The position numbers and the translations under genes are program-made. From Verrucomicrobiota bacterium (GTDB taxonomy: Bacteria > Verrucomicrobiota > Verrucomicrobiia > Opitutales > Opitutaceae), in the NCBI GenBank assembly GCA_023446735.1, contig JAEXPQ010000198.1:1-17107 (forward strand): a stretch of 17,107 nucleotides of DNA, read 5' to 3'. This document shows, piece by piece, positions 14,013-17,107 of this stretch (position 1 is the stretch's first letter; every line of letters starts with the position of its first letter). The notes under the pieces were generated by a model, which saw nothing but the letters and a program-made list of their open reading frames with translations, was not told the DNA's origin and did not search any database.

Positions 14013-15314
14013 TCAGGAGGCGGCGGCGAGCGGCGCAGGCGCCGCGGCGAGGCGTTGCACGGCGGCCTCGAAGCGATCGCCGCGGTCCTCGTAGTTGCGG
14101 AACATGTCGAAACTGGCGAAGGCCGGGCTGAGGAGCACCTGGTCGCCGGGCCGCGCGAGGCGGGCCGCACGCTCGACAGCGGCCTCCAGCGAGGGGCTGT
14201 GTTCGTGCGGCACGCCGGCGGACGCGGCGCCGGCGGCGAGCTCCGCCGCGGTCTCCCCGATGAGCAGCAGGTGCGCGACGCGGCCGGCCAGCGCGGCCGC
14301 GAACGCGCGGATGTCGCCGCCCTTCGCCCGCCCGCCCGCGATGAGCAGGACCGGCCGGTCGAACCGGGAGAGAGCGCCGTGCACGGCGTGGAAGTTCGTC
14401 GCCTTCGAGTCGTTCCAGTACCCCACCCCGGCGACCTCGGCGACGCGGGCGAGCCGATGGCGCCCGAGCCGGAACGAGCGCGCCGCGGCGAACAGGGCCT
14501 CCGGCGCGAGCCCGCGGTCCGCCCACCAGGTCTCGGCGAGGACAAAGTTCTCCCGCTGGGGATAGTCGGCGAAGACGGTGCCGGTCAGCCGCGGATCCGG
14601 CGCGAGGCCTTCGGTCGCGACGCAGGCCGGCTCCGGGAGCGCGCGCCCGAGCCGCCGCGCCCAAGCCGCCACCGAGGAGCCGACCCAGAAGCGGCCGCTC
14701 GTCGTGCAATGCACGAGGCGGTACTTGGCGTCAAAATACGCACCCATGCCGGGATGCCGCTCGAGGTGATCCTCGGCGAGGTTGGTCCAAAGGGTGGAGT
14801 CGGCACGGAAATGGCGGAAGGTCTCCGCCTGGAAGGAACTGACCTCGCAGACCGCGAAGGAATCGGCGGTGGGGCCGTCGAGCACGGCGCGCGAGAAGGA
14901 GAACCCGACGTTGCCCACGGCCTGCGCGGGCTCGCCGGCGATGCGCAGGGCGTGGGTAAGGAACTCGGTGAGGGTGGTCTTGCCGTTGGTGCCGGTGATC
15001 GCGACGAGCCGGCCCGGCCAGAAGACCGAGGCGAAGTCGAGTTCGCCGAGGCAGGTGCAACCGGCCGCCTGTGCGGCGCCGAGCCACGGATGGTCCGGCG
15101 GAAAGCCCGGGCTGAACACGACCAGCGCGTGTTCCCGCGCCTGCGCGGCGCCGAACTCGGGGCGCGCCGCGCCGCCCTTGCGGTCGTAGGGCACGGCCCG
15201 GCCGCCGAGCGCGGCCACGAGCGCCACCACGCCCTCCCCGCTCACGCCGGCGCCGAACACCGCGACCGGGCGGTCGAGGAGCGCGCGCAGGAAGGAGGGA
15301 AGGACGAGCGCCAT
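14013..15314 (-). CDS. murD: MurD, UDP-MurNAc-L-Ala--D-glutamate ligase
   Basis: The cytoplasmic ATP-dependent ligase that adds D-Glu to UDP-MurNAc-L-Ala; 433 residues. The N-terminal UDP-binding domain begins PVAVFGAGVSGEG (16-28). The P-loop is ITGTNGKTTLTEF (106-118). The central domain has VCEVSSFQ and NLAEDHLERH, which hold the Mg-binding and phosphate contacts. The C-terminal domain has YWNDSKATN and LLSPAFASFDMFRNYEDRG, the Mur ligase D-Glu-site signature (LSPA-x-AS-D-x-F). The ATG lies 3 bases after the mraY stop. No Shine-Dalgarno is visible, so it is presumably translated by coupling. No missing key residue was noticed. Confidence 0.96.
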   Translation of the reverse strand: MALVLPSFLRALLDRPVAVFGAGVSGEGVVALVAALGGRAVPYDRKGGAARPEFGAAQAREHALVVFSPGFPPDHPWLGAAQAAGCTCLGELDFASVFWPGRLVAITGTNGKTTLTEFLTHALRIAGEPAQAVGNVGFSFSRAVLDGPTADSFAVCEVSSFQAETFRHFRADSTLWTNLAEDHLERHPGMGAYFDAKYRLVHCTTSGRFWVGSSVAAWARRLGRALPEPACVATEGLAPDPRLTGTVFADYPQRENFVLAETWWADRGLAPEALFAAARSFRLGRHRLARVAEVAGVGYWNDSKATNFHAVHGALSRFDRPVLLIAGGRAKGGDIRAFAAALAGRVAHLLLIGETAAELAAGAASAGVPHEHSPSLEAAVERAARLARPGDQVLLSPAFASFDMFRNYEDRGDRFEAAVQRLAAAPAPLAAAS

Positions 15315-15317
15315 GGT

Positions 15318-16430
15318 TCAGCGGAGTTTCAACGTGGCCAGTCCGGCAAGGGCGAAAACCAGCGACAGGATCCAGAACCGGGCCACGACCTTGGTCTCGG
15401 GCCAGCCGAGCTTCTGGAAATGATGATGGATCGGCGCCATGCGGAAGAAACGCTTCCCCTGCCCATCGGGCCCTTTGGTGGCCTTGAAGTACGACACCTG
15501 GATCATCACGGAGAGCGCCTCGGCCACGAACACGCCGCCGACAATCGCCAGCGTGACGGGCTGGTGGACCATGAAGGCCATGATGCCGATGAGGCCGCCG
15601 AGTGCGAGGGAGCCGGTGTCGCCCATGAAGATCTCGGCCGGATGGGAGTTGTACCAGAGAAACGCGATACATGCGCCGATCAGCGCGCCGCACACGACCG
15701 TGAGCTCCCCCACCCCGGGCACATGGCTGATCAGAAGGTAGTCGGCGATCAGCGCGTGGCCGGCGGCGTACGCCATGATGCCGTAGACCAGCGTGACCGA
15801 GACGGTGCAACCGGTCGCCAAACCGTCGAGACCGTCGGTGAGGTTGATGGCGTTGGAGAAGCCGACGACCCACAGGAACATCAGCACGAAGAGCAGCGCC
15901 ACCGGCATGGCGACCAGCACCGGGCTCTTCACGAAGGGGATCCAGAGCTCGCGGATCTTGTCGGCGCTCTGCGGATGGAACACGAGGGCCACCAGGGCGA
16001 CCGCCGTGATCGTCGTCTGCCAGAACATCTTCTCCGCGGAGGAGATGCCCGCCTTGCTGCGGTGGACGACCTTCAGGTAGTCGTCGCGGAAACCGACCAT
16101 CGTCAGCGCCGCGTAGACGAAGAGCGCGACCACGACCCAGACGTTGGGCTCCGCCCACAGGAAAGAGGAGACGAGCACCGCACCGGAGATGAGCAGGCCG
16201 CCCATCGTGGGGGTATTCTTCTTGTCGAACCGGTGCGCAAGGTCGCCGGTGCGGGGATCGTCGACGTTCTCGCCGAACTTCAGGCGGCGCAGCCGCGCGA
16301 TCAGCCAGGGGCCGATCAGGAAGCCGATGATCATCGCCGTGACGGCGGCAAGCAGCGTGCGCACCGTGCTGAACCCGAGGAGGCGCAGCGGTCCGTAGAC
16401 GTCGGCGTATTGGGAGAGATAGGAAAGCAT
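15318..16430 (-). CDS. mraY: MraY, phospho-MurNAc-pentapeptide translocase
   Basis: The integral membrane enzyme that moves phospho-MurNAc-pentapeptide to undecaprenyl phosphate, making lipid I; 370 residues with about ten spans. Hallmarks: KKNTPTMGG (70-78), FRDDYLKV (114-121) with the Asp pair 116-117, NAINLTDGLDGLA (193-205), FMGDTGSLALGG (268-279) with Asp271 of the Mg site, and APIHHHFQKLGWPE (332-345) with the His triplet 335-337. Length is slightly above E. coli's 360. Only 3 bases separate it from murF upstream and from murD downstream, so it lies deep in the operon. No ribosome site is visible before the ATG at 16430. Confidence 0.97.
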   Translation of the reverse strand: MLSYLSQYADVYGPLRLLGFSTVRTLLAAVTAMIIGFLIGPWLIARLRRLKFGENVDDPRTGDLAHRFDKKNTPTMGGLLISGAVLVSSFLWAEPNVWVVVALFVYAALTMVGFRDDYLKVVHRSKAGISSAEKMFWQTTITAVALVALVFHPQSADKIRELWIPFVKSPVLVAMPVALLFVLMFLWVVGFSNAINLTDGLDGLATGCTVSVTLVYGIMAYAAGHALIADYLLISHVPGVGELTVVCGALIGACIAFLWYNSHPAEIFMGDTGSLALGGLIGIMAFMVHQPVTLAIVGGVFVAEALSVMIQVSYFKATKGPDGQGKRFFRMAPIHHHFQKLGWPETKVVARFWILSLVFALAGLATLKLR

Positions 16431-16433
16431 GGC

Positions 16434-17107
16434 TCAGTGGGCGCCGGCCGGGACGGGCGCGGCGGAGAAGAGGGACTCGAGCTGGTAGCGGCGGCTGCCC
16501 TTCACGAACACGGCGCCACGGAACTCGGCCAACGGGCCGCGGATCGCCTCCAGGTCCGCGGCCACGCGGATCTGCGAACGGGCGTTGCCCGCGGCAAGCA
16601 TGCCCTCCTCCACCGCCGCGGCGAAGGGACCGAGGGCGAACACGCCGTCGCCGGCGCGCAGGCGCAGGCCGGCGCCGAGCCGGCGGTGGTAGTCGGCCGC
16701 GGCGGCGCCGAGCTCCTCCATCCCGCCGAGCACGTAGAGGCGCGGCAGCGCCGGCGGCGCGAGCTGCTGGAAGACCGCGAGCGCGTCGGCCATCGAGGCG
16801 GGATTGGCGTTGTAACAGTCCAGATACACCTGGCGGCCGCCCATGTCGCGCAGCTCGCCGCGCAGGCGCGCGGGCTCCCAGCCCTCGAGGCGGCGCTGGA
16901 GCAGCTCGTCGGCCACGCCGAGCTCCGCGGCGAGGAGCAACGCGAGCACCGCGTTCTGTGCCATGCCGTCGGACACACGCCGCAGGCGGAAACGCCGCGA
17001 GAACCCCTCGCCATGGAGCACCAGCTCCGTGCGCTCCGCATCGTGGTGCACGGTGAACGGTGCGAAGCGCGGCCCCCCCCCCGGCGCCCCCCGCGCGCCC
17101 CCCCCCC
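16434..17107 (-). CDS. murF: MurF, D-Ala-D-Ala-adding ligase (C-terminal part, cut by right edge)
   Basis: MurF adds D-Ala-D-Ala to the UDP-MurNAc-tripeptide, the last cytoplasmic step. About 211 reliable residues are visible, ending at the stop 16434-16436. SDGMAQNAVLALLLAAELGV corresponds to the G-x-HN-x-x-NA-x-AA segment before the C-terminal domain, with Gln where His is usual. YLDCYNANPASMADAL is the best MurF-specific block (DCYNANP-x-SM). YVLGGMEELG matches the usual LGDM-x-ELG with GGM in place of GDM. VFVKGSRRYQLE is the family's KGS-R motif. The P-loop domain lies outside the window. Beyond about 17072 the sequence is nearly all C and cannot be trusted, so the frame there is nominal. 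The mraY gene starts 3 bases downstream. Confidence 0.9.
   Translation of the reverse strand, partial: GGGARGAPGGGPRFAPFTVHHDAERTELVLHGEGFSRRFRLRRVSDGMAQNAVLALLLAAELGVADELLQRRLEGWEPARLRGELRDMGGRQVYLDCYNANPASMADALAVFQQLAPPALPRLYVLGGMEELGAAAADYHRRLGAGLRLRAGDGVFALGPFAAAVEEGMLAAGNARSQIRVAADLEAIRGPLAEFRGAVFVKGSRRYQLESLFSAAPVPAGAH
17073..17107. other. Poly-C low-complexity right edge, probable sequencing artefact
   Basis: The last 35 bases contain only C and G, and 29 are C, in runs of 10 (17073-17082), 6 (17087-17092) and 10 (17098-17107). On the minus strand this is a poly-G run where murF should continue. Poly-G is a known read-end artefact of two-colour sequencing chemistry and often appears at contig ends. 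The murF residues it would encode are not credible. Confidence 0.7.

Overview
The window is one end of a GC-rich bacterial contig. Almost all of it is a division and cell wall (dcw) cluster read on the minus strand. The gene set, a MurC-MurB fusion, a LysM-protein gene inside the cluster, and mostly absent Shine-Dalgarno sequences suggest Verrucomicrobiota, perhaps an Opitutaceae relative. That placement is inferred from gene content and not from any database search.

In transcription order (right to left) the cluster reads murF (5' end cut by the window edge), mraY, murD, a three-LysM envelope protein, ftsW, murG, a murC-murB fusion, ddl, ftsQ, ftsA, ftsZ. Junctions are 3-27 nt gaps or 4-14 nt overlaps, so it behaves as one operon. 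The genes cover cytoplasmic muropeptide assembly (MurB, MurC, MurD, Ddl, MurF), lipid I and lipid II formation (MraY, MurG), septal glycan polymerisation (FtsW) and divisome assembly (FtsQ, FtsA, FtsZ). A G/C-rich hairpin just after the ftsZ stop is the likely operon end.

Downstream (below about 3.75 kb), still on the minus strand, are accessory and housekeeping genes. They are a one-TM hypothetical protein with an EF-hand-like loop followed 4 nt later by a YiiX/C92-type lipoprotein hydrolase, then an AbrB/MazE-type antitoxin overlapping a Doc/Fic toxin, then a DUF218 (YdcF/ElyC-like) membrane protein, then the 5' part of serS, cut by the left edge. No stretch above 300 bases lacks a gene. 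The longest intergenic piece (about 2245-2401) carries palindromes and a hairpin upstream of the toxin-antitoxin pair.

I see no CRISPR array, RNA gene, insertion sequence or clearly new multi-gene system. The points that most deserve a second look are the antitoxin with ACG where its ATG should be, the FtsZ T7 loop with Thr in place of the second catalytic Asp, the MurC-MurB fusion with Cys at the MurB catalytic Ser position, a Doc motif with Met in place of Lys, and a poly-C right edge that looks like sequencing artefact.
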